Positions 34,195-46,358 are shown, counted from the first letter of the stretch. The stretch is DNA of 64,000 nt from Cladobotryum mycophilum (GCA_036429605.1 CM071591.1:3596001-3660000); one strand, 5' to 3'. Notes: generated by a model from the letters alone, not told the origin. Numbers and translations: made by a program.

Positions 34195-35229
34195 CCGCCG
34201 CCATTCATAAGGCACTTTCTTTATTCTTGTATTTTCAGATCCATCGGAGTTTGCTTTTTTTTTTTTGGTCTAGTAAAATTTTTGGGAGAATCAACAGACC
34301 GTCACTTGCATCTTATTTGTTGGAATTTGGTATCAAAATGTATTTTCTGGAGTTATGTTCAGCGTCTATACCGCGCTGGTACACGGTACGGACGGAACTC
34401 GACCGCGGAGCATGAGACCTACTAGGGCTATAACAGTATGTGGTGGGATTGGGCCACTCGTTTATGATGATATCACGACTATTAGGGATAGAGATATGGT
34501 GTTTTGGTTAGCCCTGTTGGGGCATTCGTTGAATAGTTGATGCATTGGTACGAAGATCTCGTTGGCATGGCTTGCTTCTTACAAGTGTTGCGATCGAGGT
34601 CTTGACTTGATTTAACAAATATAATCTGTATGAGCATTTGGAAAATCATCTTTATGTGATGCCTGGTGTGACCCTACCGATGACATGTTTGGTGCGCCTT
34701 GGCCACTTGATAGGCCCTTGGAAGGGACACCAGATTTGTAACCTGAAGTCCGGCCCTATAAAGCTGCAACCAATCGTCTCAGATGAAGAGTGATTTCTTG
34801 AGGTTCTGAGGCAGGGTGCGGCGCCGCCTCAGCCACAAGCGCTTTTAACCACGCTTGGACGAATCCACTAACCATCACCCCCACCACTATGCTCTGGAAT
34901 GGAAAGATTGATGCAACATTATTGGTCAGCCTTGTCAGGTCCCTGATGGTTCCAACGTCACGCCAATTCCTGGTCTCCGCTTACGCCTCGTGGCCTCAAC
35001 ATCACTCAGACTGTCACTGTTTTTGTCAGCTGTTCATTCATTCGTTCACTTTTTTCTTCTTCTACATTCTTCACAATCAATTCTCTAGTCTTTTTTTTTT
35101 TAATTACATTTCTTTTTTCTTTACGTTCTATATATGCACAGCCTCTGATTTTCCCACACTCATCGGTTTCTGCCCTTTGCAGATTCCCCATAATCCATCC
35201 ACTCACTCAACCCAGAGCAAACGGACGGG
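34195..35229. other. intergenic region and ALG5 leader
   Basis: 1,035 bp. The 3' UTR of the previous gene (with T11 at about 34256-34266) is followed by the T-rich leader of ALG5 (about 35040-35130). No gene seen. Confidence 0.5.
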
Positions 35230-36595
35230 ATGGGTGCTGCAGCCAAGTTACTGGAGCTTCCAGCGCCGCTCTGGGCGTGGATCAAGGCAACGCCCATCCA
35301 CGTCTTGTTTATCTCGGGTGTCATTGTGATCCTGTTGGGATTGCTTAGTGTAAGTCACCTTTGATGCAATAAATTGATCTTTTGTGTGTGCCCGTTTTTA
35401 TCCTAATGCTTGTGCGTTCGCAGCTCTTCACCCTCCTCTTCCTCCTCGCACCCAAGCCTCGCCCAGTCATCCCCTCCGAAAAGAGCTACATCACTAGCAG
35501 CCCCTCTGGCCAGCCAACCACGCCTCGACCTCTGCCATGCTGGTACGACCGCTGGCTCGCAGAGCGCCGCCTGAGCGAGCAGACCATCAGCCCTGAGCGA
35601 GCCTATCCCATGCCCGATATTAGCACTATTGAGCCCGCCGAGCTACTCGTCAGCGTTGTCTTCCCCGCCTACAATGAAGAAGATCGCATCATTCCGACGC
35701 TGGAGGAGGCGGTCGAGTACCTAGACAAGCACTTTGGGCGGTCCAAGGATGCAAAGGCGGTTACTAGTCCCGGCAAGAAGAGGCACACGCATGGTGCCGC
35801 AAAGCGGGAGATTAGCGGCTACGAGATTTTGATTGTCAACGACGGAAGCCGGGACAAGACGGTTCAGGTTGTGCTTGACTTTGCGCAGAAGCATGGACTG
35901 CATGACATCCTGCGAGTTGTGTCTCTGACTAAGAATCGAGGCAAAGGCGGTGGTGTCACTCATGGGTTGCGACATGTGCGGGGCGAATACGCCTTGTTTG
36001 CGGATGCGGATGGAGCCTCGCGGTTCAGCGACCTGGGTAGGCTGATGGAGGGTGTCGAGGAGGTTGTCGATGGCTCTCATCGAGGCGTCGCAATCGGCAG
36101 TCGCGCTCATCTGGTCGGCAGTGAAGCAGTAGTCAAGGTATGCCCCCTTTAGCCATACTCTATAAATCATGGAATCATGCTAACTATTCAACAGCGTTCT
36201 GCCCTGCGCAACTTTTTGATGCGCTCCTTTCACCTTGTCCTCACCATTCTCACACCCCCGCCACATCCCGCATTCGCGATACCCAATGTGGTTTCAAACT
36301 CTTCACCCGCGCTTCTCTCCCCTACATTGTCCCCTACATGCACACCGAGGGCTGGATCTTTGACATTGAGATGCTCATGCTCGCCGAGTCGGCCCCCGCG
36401 ACGCCCGTTCTGGGTAGTGATGGTAGTGTTATTGGCACGAGCCCTGGTATTAAGGTCGCCGAGGTCCCAATTGAGTGGCATGAGGTTGGGGGAAGTAAGT
36501 TGAATGTGATCCAAGACAGTATAAAGATGGCGATTGGATTGGCCGTCTTGAGGGCTAGTTGGATGCTGGGTGTGTACCGGAGACGGCTGACTTGA
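35230..36595 (+). CDS. ALG5: dolichyl-phosphate beta-glucosyltransferase Alg5, with an apparent frameshift
   Basis: Spliced model: join(35230..35349, 35424..36137, 36195..36595) with one base missing, 411 aa after correction. Alg5 transfers glucose from UDP-glucose to dolichyl phosphate at the ER membrane, supplying Dol-P-Glc for the last steps of N-glycan precursor assembly. The N-terminus has a membrane segment interrupted by intron 1 (IHVLFISGVIVILLGLLS, LFTLLFLLAP). The GT2 domain follows: VSVVFPAYNEEDRI, LIVNDGSRDKT, KNRGKGGGVTHG, FADADGASRF. In the last exon RSALRNFLMRSFHLVLTIL reads up to the C5 run 36255-36259, after which the correct frame continues with ATSRIRDTQCGFKLF and HTEGWIFDIEML, ending MLGVYRRRLT. 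Both halves match the family; one added C joins them. Confidence 0.9.
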
Positions 36596-36996
36596 ATGTC
36601 GCCTGGAATTGCGGTTAGAATGGCCATATAAAGGGATGAGCCAAACAACTCGAGATGAAAGCGACTATTGCTTACCGCATAGCCATGATATGGCCTGATG
36701 AAAGTGCGGCCAGTAGCCCATGGTTACACAGAGCAGCCATCGTAATACAATAAACAAGTAAGGATTGTTTCATCCAAAGTGGCATTACGATTATCATCTA
36801 GGTCTAGTACCTCCCATTTCCATGCTTCGTCTATCCAGAACATTCCTCATGTAATACACGCCCGCTCAATGGCGTGGTCACCCCTAATTCGTGGCGTTAT
36901 CCATACCATAATATCTCTCCCATTAAACGCCCAATGCGGGAAAAGTAATACCCTTGACAAATCCTAGTAATAGGTAGTAGTAAAAAAAAGATGACT
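36596..36996. other. convergent 3' region between ALG5 and ERG1
   Basis: 401 bp between two stop codons on opposite strands. AT-rich, no coding sequence seen. Confidence 0.5.
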
Positions 36997-38493
36997 TTAT
37001 TGGAACGCCTCCTTCCATATCACTGGCACAAACACCACGCATGCCCTCCATAGGATCAAAATGCAATCAAGGAATGCGAGGGGCGCTTTCCAAAACCCGA
37101 GGGGATTGCCGATGACCTGAGCGCCGTGCATCCACATACCCACGAAGGCGACGTAAAAGAAGTGGTATGCCAGGCAGAGCGGGCGATGAATTAGGGCGCC
37201 GAGCATGCCAACCGGTCCGTCGGTCTGTTCGCGCCGGAAGTACTCGAAGCAGCCCATCTGGAGAGCGCTGAGCTGGCGGTCGTTGGCGGCGAAAAGGGCG
37301 TATAGAGCCTGGGCGAGGGTGTTGAGGATGCTGCTGTAGTTCTTGCGGCGCCAGTAGAGTTTCTTCATGGCTTCCTGGACGGCGGGCGCGTCGCCGAGAC
37401 TGGGGATGCGGTCTGGGTGGAGGACGTCGGCGAGCGTGAGGGCGTCGTTGAAGGCGACCGACATGCCGGCGCCGGTAAGGGGATGGCGCATATTGTACGC
37501 ATCGCCAAGCAGGATGAGGCCGTTGGGCGTCTGGGGAACGGCAGGTAGCCAGCTGTTTGGCATGCTGCGGGGGATCTTGCCGTCTTCTAGGGCCTTCTCG
37601 GCGGCAGGGCGTACGGACTCTGGCAGAGCTGGGATGGCGTGGTTCTTGATGTAGCCGCGAACACCCCCATTGGCCGGAGAGGCCTCGGGTATGCCCTGCG
37701 GCACGTCAAAGAGAGCGCGCGTCTCATGCGTGCCGATTTGGTAGAGCAGTATAGGGAAAGCATTACCGATAATGACATGGCCGTGATGCAGTTCAGGGAG
37801 CTTGGCATCAATGAGCTCAAGAGCGTAGAATTTGCTCTTGACTATTGGTTTTGTGCCGGTAACCTGTTTTCTGAACTTGGAGTCATAGCCATCGGCGATA
37901 ATGGTCAGTTGGCCAAAGTAATAGTCGTTCTTCTTCTCCCCGGTCTCCTTGTCGACGGTCGTTTTGGTCTCCACGCCGAGGATCTGATCTGACTGCTCTC
38001 CCCGGACGGTCTTGACGACTTCTGTTTCCACCACGGTAATGTTCTCATGGGCCATGCAAGCCTGCCGTAATTGCATGATGAATCTGCCATGATGGAACCC
38101 TCGCCCGACCTGTTTCTTGCCACCAGTTCCCCTGCCACCCCACATATGCTCGACCTCGCCCTTTTCATTGAGGCCCGGATAGGGAATCACATTCTGCTCC
38201 CCGTGGTAGATGACGTTGTACCCGTAGCAAGGGATCGAGTCTATGTCCTCGACGCAGTGTCCCAGCCCTAGTTTCCTAAGCGCCGCGAGACCGCCGGGCT
38301 GCAGGAGCTCGCCGACGATGCGATCGGGCTCGTGCATCCATCGCTCGAGGAGGATGACGGAGCGGCCCTGGTCGGCGAGGGCGTAGGCGGCAGCGCAGCC
38401 AAAGATGCCAGCGCCGACAACGACAACATCTGCTTCGTGGTATAGCTCACGTCGTTGACGCTGTTCATCTATGGATGCTAGAGAAGAGGTCAT
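36997..38493 (-). CDS. ERG1: squalene monooxygenase (squalene epoxidase) Erg1
   Basis: A single exon of 498 aa. It converts squalene to 2,3-oxidosqualene with FAD, O2 and NADPH, the first oxygen-requiring step of ergosterol synthesis, at the ER or lipid droplets; it is the target of allylamine antifungals. The FAD dinucleotide fold is near the N-terminus (DVVVVGAGIFGCAAAYALAD, residues 22-41), followed by GRSVILLERWMHEPDRIVGE and LLQPGG. The second FAD motif is GLILLGDAYNMRHPLTGAGM. The C-terminal 100 residues are hydrophobic (LCLAYHFFYVAFVGMWMHG), fitting membrane attachment. I take the Met at 38493 (MTSSLASIDEQ); an upstream in-frame ATG at 38526 would add 11 residues. The protein is intact and has no intron. 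Confidence 0.93.
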   Translation of the reverse strand: MTSSLASIDEQRQRRELYHEADVVVVGAGIFGCAAAYALADQGRSVILLERWMHEPDRIVGELLQPGGLAALRKLGLGHCVEDIDSIPCYGYNVIYHGEQNVIPYPGLNEKGEVEHMWGGRGTGGKKQVGRGFHHGRFIMQLRQACMAHENITVVETEVVKTVRGEQSDQILGVETKTTVDKETGEKKNDYYFGQLTIIADGYDSKFRKQVTGTKPIVKSKFYALELIDAKLPELHHGHVIIGNAFPILLYQIGTHETRALFDVPQGIPEASPANGGVRGYIKNHAIPALPESVRPAAEKALEDGKIPRSMPNSWLPAVPQTPNGLILLGDAYNMRHPLTGAGMSVAFNDALTLADVLHPDRIPSLGDAPAVQEAMKKLYWRRKNYSSILNTLAQALYALFAANDRQLSALQMGCFEYFRREQTDGPVGMLGALIHRPLCLAYHFFYVAFVGMWMHGAQVIGNPLGFWKAPLAFLDCILILWRACVVFVPVIWKEAFQ

Positions 38494-39217
38494 ATTTTCT
38501 TTTCTCGAATTAAAGAAGATGGTCAAGGTTTTTGCGATTAAGGATTAGAGGAAAAAATCGGATAGTCGAGTTCGAAAGGAGGTGAATTACAAGGGGTTTC
38601 GTGACGTCGTCTTGTGGGGGGATAGTATCTTTTCAAACAAAGGGATGCAATGCAGTTGAAGAATTAGTATTAAAAAACAAAAAAAAAGGAATAGTATTAA
38701 ATGGCCAATAGTAACAGAGTCACCCCTAAAATCATGACATGACAATGATTGTTGGAAAAGGGAAGAAGAGGAAACCGACTATCACATGATTGTGGACTGA
38801 TGAGATTGAGATTTGAGGTAAGGGTGGCATGGCATGGCATGGGCATGGGCGTGGCGGGCCAATCCAGTGCTTAATTGAAAATATCATTCAGCGGTCAGGG
38901 GTCTTCTGGAAAAGGGAAAGAACGCCTTGCTGTGTTTGGTCGCTTTTGCGTACTCGTACTCGGGCAAGTCGATCCGAAACAAGGAAAGATAAACCAGGCG
39001 GTACATTCAACTTGTACCTTATCTCGGATCGGTACGTATCTCTTCCCTCTGCTCTTGGTGGGGGTGGGGGTTGAACCTCCACCTCTCGTAGTACCTATTG
39101 TTCATCATCATCACCAATGCTTGCAAAAGAAGAAGTAGTTGTTCCATAAATGATAAAACACCTATATGCTATATCCCCATAAAATCAAAATCAAAATCAT
39201 CACTCATGACAAAAGAA
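38494..39217. promoter_or_regulatory. ERG1 promoter region
   Basis: 724 bp between the ERG1 start and the stop of the GH2 gene, both on the minus strand. It should contain the ERG1 promoter and the GH2 3' UTR. A (GGCAT)n-like repeat lies at 38826-38852. No gene seen. Confidence 0.45.
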
Positions 39218-41463
39218 TTATTGCTGCGTCATCGACTTGCTTCCTCCCCTCTCAGCCGCTGCATTATAGAAACTCTGAATATCCTTCTGCCACTGCCTGA
39301 CATCAGGCCTCAGGATCCGGCGATCATATGTCAACAGCCCATTCACCTCTCCCTCGACGTCGGTCGTCTGGGTGTACACGCCGCCGCTGCAGGCGTAGCG
39401 CTCGATCTGCTCGCGGAACTCCCGGAAGAGAACGCCGGCTCGGTAGTTGTAGGTCTCTAGATCGGCGTTGAGCTCGTATGTCTGGTTGATCTCGTCGATT
39501 GCGTGTTGGACGTTCCATAGACTGTCCCGATTGTTAATGATGAGTTCATACATGATGATGAATGGCCTGCAAAAAAAACGTACTGTTCAATTGACACATT
39601 GTGTCCGAGTCCGCCAAACTCGCCTTGGAAGCCAATTCGCTTGGGATCATAAGGAGACGAAAGCAGGGAGTAAAACGGCGTGCCGCATTGAGGATTGGCA
39701 TAGTGATGATTGTCCTACCACAACTATCAGCACTAGAAGCATTTAGCAGCACCTCCATATACTTACCGAAAAGTCACCAAATCCATGATCAAACCATCCA
39801 GTCACAGAGTCAATCAGCCTTGACGGATCAATCTTGCGGACAATATCTGTCAGTGGTCCCTCGGGATAAGGAGGGTTCCTAAGTTGAGCCCAGCCCTCAT
39901 TGTAAATGACCTAGCGGCGGTTGTCAGCCAACAAGAAAGGGGGGCAATTAGACTTTCAAGTACGAACCCATGTGACGATTGAAGTGTAGCTCTTGTGCTC
40001 GTTGATGAGAATCTCGAGTTGTCGCTGGAACTCTGCCTGCTGCTCGGGATTGGGAGGTCGGCTGCCATCATTTGTCATGCTGGGCATATCTTGAATGACT
40101 AGCAGGCCCATCTGATCGCAGGCCTGGTAGAACAGATCCGGCTCAACCTTGATCTATTAAGATGTTAATAAATCTATTCACGGAATCGAGTGAGATTTAA
40201 GCACTTACATGCTTGCGGATCATGTTGAAGCCCAGCTTCTTGAGGACCTTCAAGTCATAGACCATGGCCTCGCGATTCGGCGGCGTGTAGAGCCCATCAG
40301 GCCAGAACCCCTGGTCAAGCGGACCAAACATGAAGACAAACTCGCCATTCAATAGGGGTCTCTGTATCCCATTCACAAGCCCCTTGGAGATTGTGCGGAA
40401 CCCAGTGTAGCTCGACACCTCGTCGTCGCCCATGCTAACCGTCAGATTGTACAGCGTCGGGGAGTTGGGAGACCACAGGTCGGGCTTTTGGACCTTGAAC
40501 TTGAATTCTTGGTCGGAAGAGCCCTTTCCGGAGGCAATTTTGCGGCCGCTGTGGCCAATGATGGAGACTTCGACTGGAGCGCCGCCGTTGCCCGAGCTGT
40601 GAGCTGTCACGGTGACTGTATCATGGCACTAGGTTAGCAAGGCCCATTTTCTTCTTCTGGGATTTAGTCTGCGTACCTGTTCCATCCATGCCGGCGGCAA
40701 CATCCAGCTGAGTGATGTGATCTGAAGGTGCGCTCTCCAACCACACAGACTGCCATATACCAGAGCAAGACCGGTAAAAGATGTGGCTCGGGTTACGAGT
40801 CTGCTTGCCGATGGGGATCATGTCGATATCCGTTGGGTCATGAACAAAAACGGCTCTGTAAACCCCGACGATTAGTAAAAAGGGTATTCCACGCAATCTG
40901 GCGCGGTCGAGGGCAGGCAAGAGCAACCTACAAGCTGTTCGTCTCGCCAAACTTGACCAACCTGGTCACATCAACGGTAAACCGGAAATACCCCCCGTGT
41001 GGGTCCCCGCCTGCTGCCCGTTCACAAACACCGTCGCCTGATAATCTACCGCCTCAAAGTTGAGGAGCACATTCTTCCCGTCCCACCCCTTGGGCGCCTC
41101 AAAGGACCTCGCGAACCACATGTCCGTAACATTTAGTTCCTGAAGTCCCGAGAGGCCGCTCTCGACGCAACTCGGCACGAGAACTTCTCGCTCGAGTGGG
41201 CCAGCGGGTGGGCTCCCGGCACCGGCACCGGGAGCGGCGCGGGACCAAGTCCAGAGGCCGTTGAGGCTCTGCCAGACGTCGCGGCGGAGCTGGGGGCGGG
41301 GGTGCTCTGGCCACGGGTTGGTGCCGACCTTGTATGTCCAGTCCGTGTCTAGGGGAGGCTTCTGGACTTTGTAGGGGACTGGCCCTGCGCCCTGCGCCGT
41401 TGCGGTGCCAATCATGGCTCCGAGGGCGAGGACGGCGCCCCAAGAAGAAGCAAGGAGCTTCAT
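39218..41463 (-). CDS. secreted glycoside hydrolase family 2 protein, with an apparent frameshift
   Basis: Spliced model: complement(join(39218..39521, 39584..39714, 39767..39910, 39968..40153, 40209..40615, 40677..40855, 40932..41463)) with one base missing, 627 aa. An N-terminal signal peptide (MKLLASSWGAVLALGAMIGTATA) indicates secretion. The sugar-binding/jelly-roll domain follows (RRDVWQSLNGLW, LVPSCVESGLSG, WFARSF). Within exon 1 the frame breaks at the G6 run (+ strand C6 at 40991-40996): THTGG should continue YFRFTVDVTRLVKFGETNS. Then come the Ig-like domain and TIM barrel (GFNMIRKH, QDMPSM). Likely acid/base is Glu440 in VIYNEGWAQ and nucleophile Glu515 in FQGEFGGLGHN. It resembles the fungal beta-galactosidase/beta-glucuronidase-like GH2 group; substrate is not predictable. 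The last intron (39522-39583) gives EHLWNVQHAI; a shorter 17-nt alternative is not credible. Confidence 0.88.
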
Positions 41464-43653
41464 GGTGAAGGATGGGGGTTCTAATCTAATTCTAGAGAAG
41501 GAATATATAAATCAATTGATAAAAGAATAACACGATAGAGCTCGTCCAAGACTACTAAACTTAACGCGCCATTACGGGAACAACCCAAACCAATCCACCT
41601 AGGACGGGAGAGAGAGAACTCCACCGTCTTAAATACAAAACCTCATCACTCCCGCCAAGCTTTTGTCTTCTTCCCCTCATTATCGGATGAGACATTCCCC
41701 TCATTTTCTTTTTTACTACTACTGCTGCATGTTTGTTATACCCATGAACCCTCCCTTTCGCTCTTCGGGATAAGTTTCTAATACGGATCGACGTGACCTT
41801 ACCGCCGCTCCCCTACCCATATGACGTCCTGCATGCGAGTGTAACAAACACAACCACCAAGAGAGCAAGAGAGCTTCCTTTGAAAATAAAGAAGTGGAGA
41901 AGTGCGCCAGGGGGAAATGAGGACGATGCAAGCCACCAGCGCGACCCAAAAGCCACAGACCAGGCTCGTTCCGCAGAGGGTAATAAGTGTGGTGATTGGA
42001 CTGGGCTTATGAGAAGCTCCCGAGAGGGTTGCGAAAGCACTGACTGGTTCTCTTAGACAGCTTTTTGCCTGTTCGGTGAAAGCCAGATGCGGAGAGCCGG
42101 TGTCGATCAATGCGGAGAAAGCTCAGTCAGGGGGATTTTAGCTAGCTTGGCTGGACGCCGCACTCGGTTTAGCTGCTTTATGTTCGGCTCTTCTGACTAT
42201 GCCTCCATTCTAAATGTCTTATTAGATATAAGAGCATCTAATAAACATCTCTATTGTGTGTTGTGTGAATGTCACACTTTGTTATGAGAACGATACGACC
42301 TTCTCTCAGCTTGCTGTCCACGCGCCGTATGCAGTAATACCAGATTAATTTGGGCTCACAGTCACACAAAAGCTAAGCAAAAGAGTACAGTGCTGCATTT
42401 CACCTACCCTCGGCCAACATCCAGCCGAGTACATATCGTATGTATGTGGTAGCGTTACATCGTATCCCTCTGCTGATCATCTGACGCCATTGTACAGAGT
42501 ACGCATCAATGATCATGAGGGAAAGGGAAGAAAAAAGCACTTTATACTGCATTTCACATTCCAGCCGAGAAAAGGTAGGGTAACAAACCACAAATCTTTG
42601 ACCAACGTTAATCTGAGTTGTCCAATCGGTGTCGTGCATTGCCACTTTGGGTAGATTAGAGTGTGTCGTATCACACCCAACCGTTTCTCTCTCCCACTCA
42701 TGTGGTATCCTGTCCACAACGTGTTGTCTGGAACTCTGAGTGCGGAATGGGTCGGGACAAGATTAAGCTTAAGTTGGTTCACCTCTTTTGTGTTGCAGTT
42801 GGGGTTGGATGGAATGGATTGTACCGAACATTGCCGAACCCATGTCCTTTTTGTCAGTTCAGTCTGTGTGTTTGAGGAGGCTGCATTGGGAATGCTTCGG
42901 CAGTTTGTTTGCGGGGAATCACGCCTAGGGCTGCCGACGGATATACTGCTTAGAAGCCTAGGTAAAACCGGTTGTTATCAGATTCTCCCGGACATAGCAT
43001 TCGTCTAGGGGATCTCAGGCAGCAGCTTTCCACATCTCAAACCCTAATTCTGACGTAAATAGCTTAGATCAATGGCAATACGCCTTGTCCTCCTTAATAC
43101 TGGGTCCTATTATACCATGTTGAATCCTCCTGTGGGCATCACTTGCGGATAAGATGGACTCGCCCGGTTTCCGTCAGTTCTTGGCAACCCGATACCCGTT
43201 CAATTTCAAGATCACGGCCGCACAGATGGTGATGAAGCCCATTCGGATATTTGCGACTAATCAGCTTTGGTTGGTGAATGTCGTGGGCAGGGCGTGAAGA
43301 AAGACGCCGAAGTTGAGCAAAGCATATTCAGACGTAGTTGTGGCGGGCGATGGAGATGTTCGGTGTTTTTCGCTGGATATGTTGGGGCACCACAATCGAA
43401 GCCGAAGCCGAATTGCGCGGTGACTCTCCTTTTATAGCGAACAGTTGATTGATAAGGTCGCAACGCCAGAGTCTGGAATCGCTAATGTGGGGGACTGAAA
43501 CAGTTGGTGTGAGACATCAAGGACGCCGGATGTGATTTTCCGCACACCTTAGTGTCACGTGTCTCACGGCGGCCCATGATAGGTTTGTCCTTCGGAACCG
43601 GCTCTATGGTTATTCCACCAGATGAAGGCACATGCTGTCGCATCGAGAGGTGT

Positions 43654-43680
43654 AACCCAACCCAACCCAACCCAACCCAA
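43654..43680 (+). repeat. (AACCC)5 short tandem repeat
   Basis: Five perfect AACCC units plus AA. It resembles, but is not, the usual fungal telomere unit (CCCTAA). It lies in an intergenic region. Confidence 0.9.
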
Positions 43681-44646
43681 GTAGCTGGCATATTACTATG
43701 CATGGAACTTATGATGTGACGGTTCATGGATCAGCATGGAAATTTTCCCAATTTTCACCTTTTTTCCTGAATTTTTTTTTAACGTACTCGGCTAGATCCA
43801 GACAGCACCAGCTCAGATAAGCGGTGGTAATCAGTTGCCTGTATTGGTAAAATTGCCTTGATAATGAATTGATGCATGCATGGTTCCCTGTCCTGTTAGC
43901 TGGACCCAGTCTTTCTCACACCAGTGCCCTTGGATGGGATTGGGTATGGTTCCGGAGATGCCCGCGATGATGCGATCAGCTGGACGGGCAGATACCTATG
44001 GTGGTTCATTTTCTTATTTCTTGGATAGGAGAAATGGGAAAAAGAAGGAATGTCCGTTTTTTTTGTGATTGCGCGTCATGTCTTATGCAACGGTAATATC
44101 AGAGAAGAAGAATTAGTCACAGAGGAACGATGATGTTGGGAGAGGAAAAGAAGCGCTGACCGTTTTTATAATAGTTGACCATTTGCCCCTCACTCATCTA
44201 GCATCATCATGGCTCACCGTCACCCACTTTTCAGCTTCCATCTTCAACTTTTATTTTAATCTTTTAATTGCTACTTGTGCTACTGCCTGCTAGTATTATA
44301 GTAGCACATCATCTACCCTTACCCTTATTACCAACCAGCAGTTATTTTTATTCCGCGATACTACCCCCTTCGAGTCCATACTTGGCTTGGTAGGGACCTG
44401 GTCCAGTGTAGATTGTACATACAGGCCGGTCCACAGTTGCCCTGTGCTGTAGCCCGCCCGTCGTTACAGCACTCGCCATCGGTGGAATCCGCCTGAAGCG
44501 ACACTGCAACTCCCTATCTAGGCTCTCAAGCTCCACTGTTTAATAGACAATCCTAGCCTTCAGCAACTGCCGCGCGGGTAATACTGCTAACAAGGCATCA
44601 TCCATCCATCTTCGCTCTCTTGTTGTCTCTCTCTCTCTCGCTGGGG

Positions 44647-44691
44647 CACACACACACACACACACACACACCACACACACATACACACACC
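44647..44691 (+). repeat. (CA)n microsatellite
   Basis: About 45 bp of CA dinucleotides with two small interruptions, about 370 bp upstream of the bZIP start codon. Confidence 0.9.
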
Positions 44692-45064
44692 CACCTACCC
44701 ACCGCTGGGCACCACCACCGCTGGGCACTGAGCACACAACTGGGCCACTGAACCAGCCACTGGAGCAGCACACTCACTCACTCTCTGCATCTGCCTGCGT
44801 GCCTGCCTTGACTAGGTAAGTAATAGGTAAAACTCCGCCATTCACGCTCCAATAAACTCGAGGGTGACCTCCGTCGCATCCGTTCCTGCTGCTTCCATGC
44901 TTCTCCAGCTAATAACCTACCTTACCTTACCTACCTTGCCTACCTTGTCTTGCCTACTCATCAATCTTACTTGTAATCGAATCCCATCCGTCGTTCTTCC
45001 ATCTTCTTGTTCTCCCTCCAACAAAGAAGCTTACTAGGTATACCTTAGGCAAAACCAAATCCCA

Positions 45065-46358
45065 ATGGACTTCACTGCACAGTATTCATTCCCGGGCCCC
45101 CAGGGCTACCACGCCGCGGCTTTCATGCCTCTGACTCCGTCCCAATCAGCGGGCTCGGATGATTTCAGCAACACATCCCCGCCAGTACGTTTCTTTCTGC
45201 CTGTCACTGTCGCTGCCACTGCCCGTCCATCCAGAATCCCGGAATCCCCCACTCCCACATACTTAGCGTTCCATTACTTGAGCATTACGGAATCCTCTGT
45301 CAACGTCAACGTCAACGTCAACAAAGCGAACGGCCAGCTTCATTCCAAATCTTTTGAGCCCACTCTCATGTAATCTAATGCAATGCTGACTCAATCGTGA
45401 CTCTTAGCAGGATTCATTTGCCGACCGTTTACCTCATGCTGATCAGTTTACCGCCTTCGACTTTGGCCCGGGCTTTGGCAACAGCACTCAGCAGCAGCAG
45501 CAGCAGCAGCAACAAGCCCTCTTCCCAGGCCCTCCCACGCCCCCAAACAATGTCTTTGGCCATCAGGGACAAGCTGGTCGATCTCCGTCTACAAATGGTA
45601 GCATCAATGGCAGCAACAGTCTGCACAGTGATATCTTATCCATGGCCAAGAACGATGGCGGTCTCAACGACTTGCTCGGTACCGGCGGTAGTGACGAGGA
45701 GGATTCCTTGACGCCAGCCCAGTCACGGAGAAAGGCTCAAAATCGTGCTGCGTATGTATATCTCCATAGTCTTCCGCTTGCCCATCATATCATACTATAT
45801 TATATCATATCATATCATACTCACACATCCCTTCTTAGTCAGCGAGCATTCCGCGAACGCAAGGAAAAGCATGTCAAGGACCTAGAGTCCAAGCTCGCCA
45901 ACCTTGAAGCCGCACAAAAAGAAGCCAGCGATGAAAATGAACGCCTCCGACGTGACCTCCAAAAGATGTCCACAGAGAACGAGATTCTCCGTGCCACGTC
46001 CTCCATGCAGTCCAACAGCAACCACAGCAATAACGAGCCCGAGGCCATGACCACCGGCCCTATGACCTACAAGCCCACCGATTTCTACACCAACGTCCTG
46101 CAAGGCCACAAGAACCAGTTCCCCTCCCACCGCATTGTCACCTCGGATGATGGTCAGCGATTGCTTGCCGCGGGTGCCGCCTGGGACTACATCGTCTCGC
46201 ACGAGCTGTACAAGAGAGGTCTTGTCGATGTTAGTAAGGTCTCGGATCTCATGAAGCACTGCGCCAAGTGCGACGGTCAAGGTCCCGTCTTCTCCGAGAG
46301 GGACATTCGATTCGCTATTGAGCAGAGCGTTGCCAGTGGCTCAGATGACCTCTTGTAG
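45065..46358 (+). CDS. bZIP transcription factor of the Yap/Pap1 (AP-1-like) type
   Basis: Spliced model: join(45065..45184, 45411..45751, 45839..46358), 326 aa. Exon 2 includes a Gln run coded by CAG7CAA2 at 45489-45515 and an acidic stretch. The bZIP basic region is split by intron 2: QSRRKAQNRAA / QRAFRERKEKH, where NRAAQRAFRxR is the Yap/Pap1 signature; a leucine-zipper coiled coil follows (LESKLANLEAAQKEASDENE, LRRDLQKMSTENEIL). The C-terminal region (RIVTSDDGQRLLAAGAAWDY, LMKHCAKCDGQGPVFSERDI) resembles the PAP1-type C-terminal domain with two close Cys, which could be redox-sensitive. Intron 1 ends with a tandem TAGCAG acceptor (one Gln difference). Intron 2 is 87 nt, free of stops and a multiple of three. 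Likely a stress or development regulator; the specific orthologue (for example Fcr3-like) is not certain. Confidence 0.88.
45489..45515 (+). repeat. CAG/CAA repeat coding for polyglutamine in the bZIP protein
   Basis: Seven CAG followed by two CAA codons, giving nine consecutive Gln. Such tracts are length-variable and common in fungal activation domains. Confidence 0.9.

Larger units (their letters stand above)
41464..45064. other. divergent intergenic region between the GH2 and bZIP genes, no gene seen
   Basis: 3.6 kb with no credible gene; frames are short and without domains. It should contain the GH2 promoter at the left end and the bZIP promoter and leader at the right. Landmarks: (AACCC)5 at 43654-43680, (CA)n at 44647-44691, CT run at 44628-44640, CTTAC/CTTGC-type short repeats at about 44920-44955. 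Confidence 0.45.

Noticed and set aside
39567..39583. 17-nt GT...AG segment in the GH2 gene that also restores frame
   Set aside because: Far too short for a spliceosomal intron. The 62-nt intron 39522-39583 gives the family-like EHLWNVQHAI junction.
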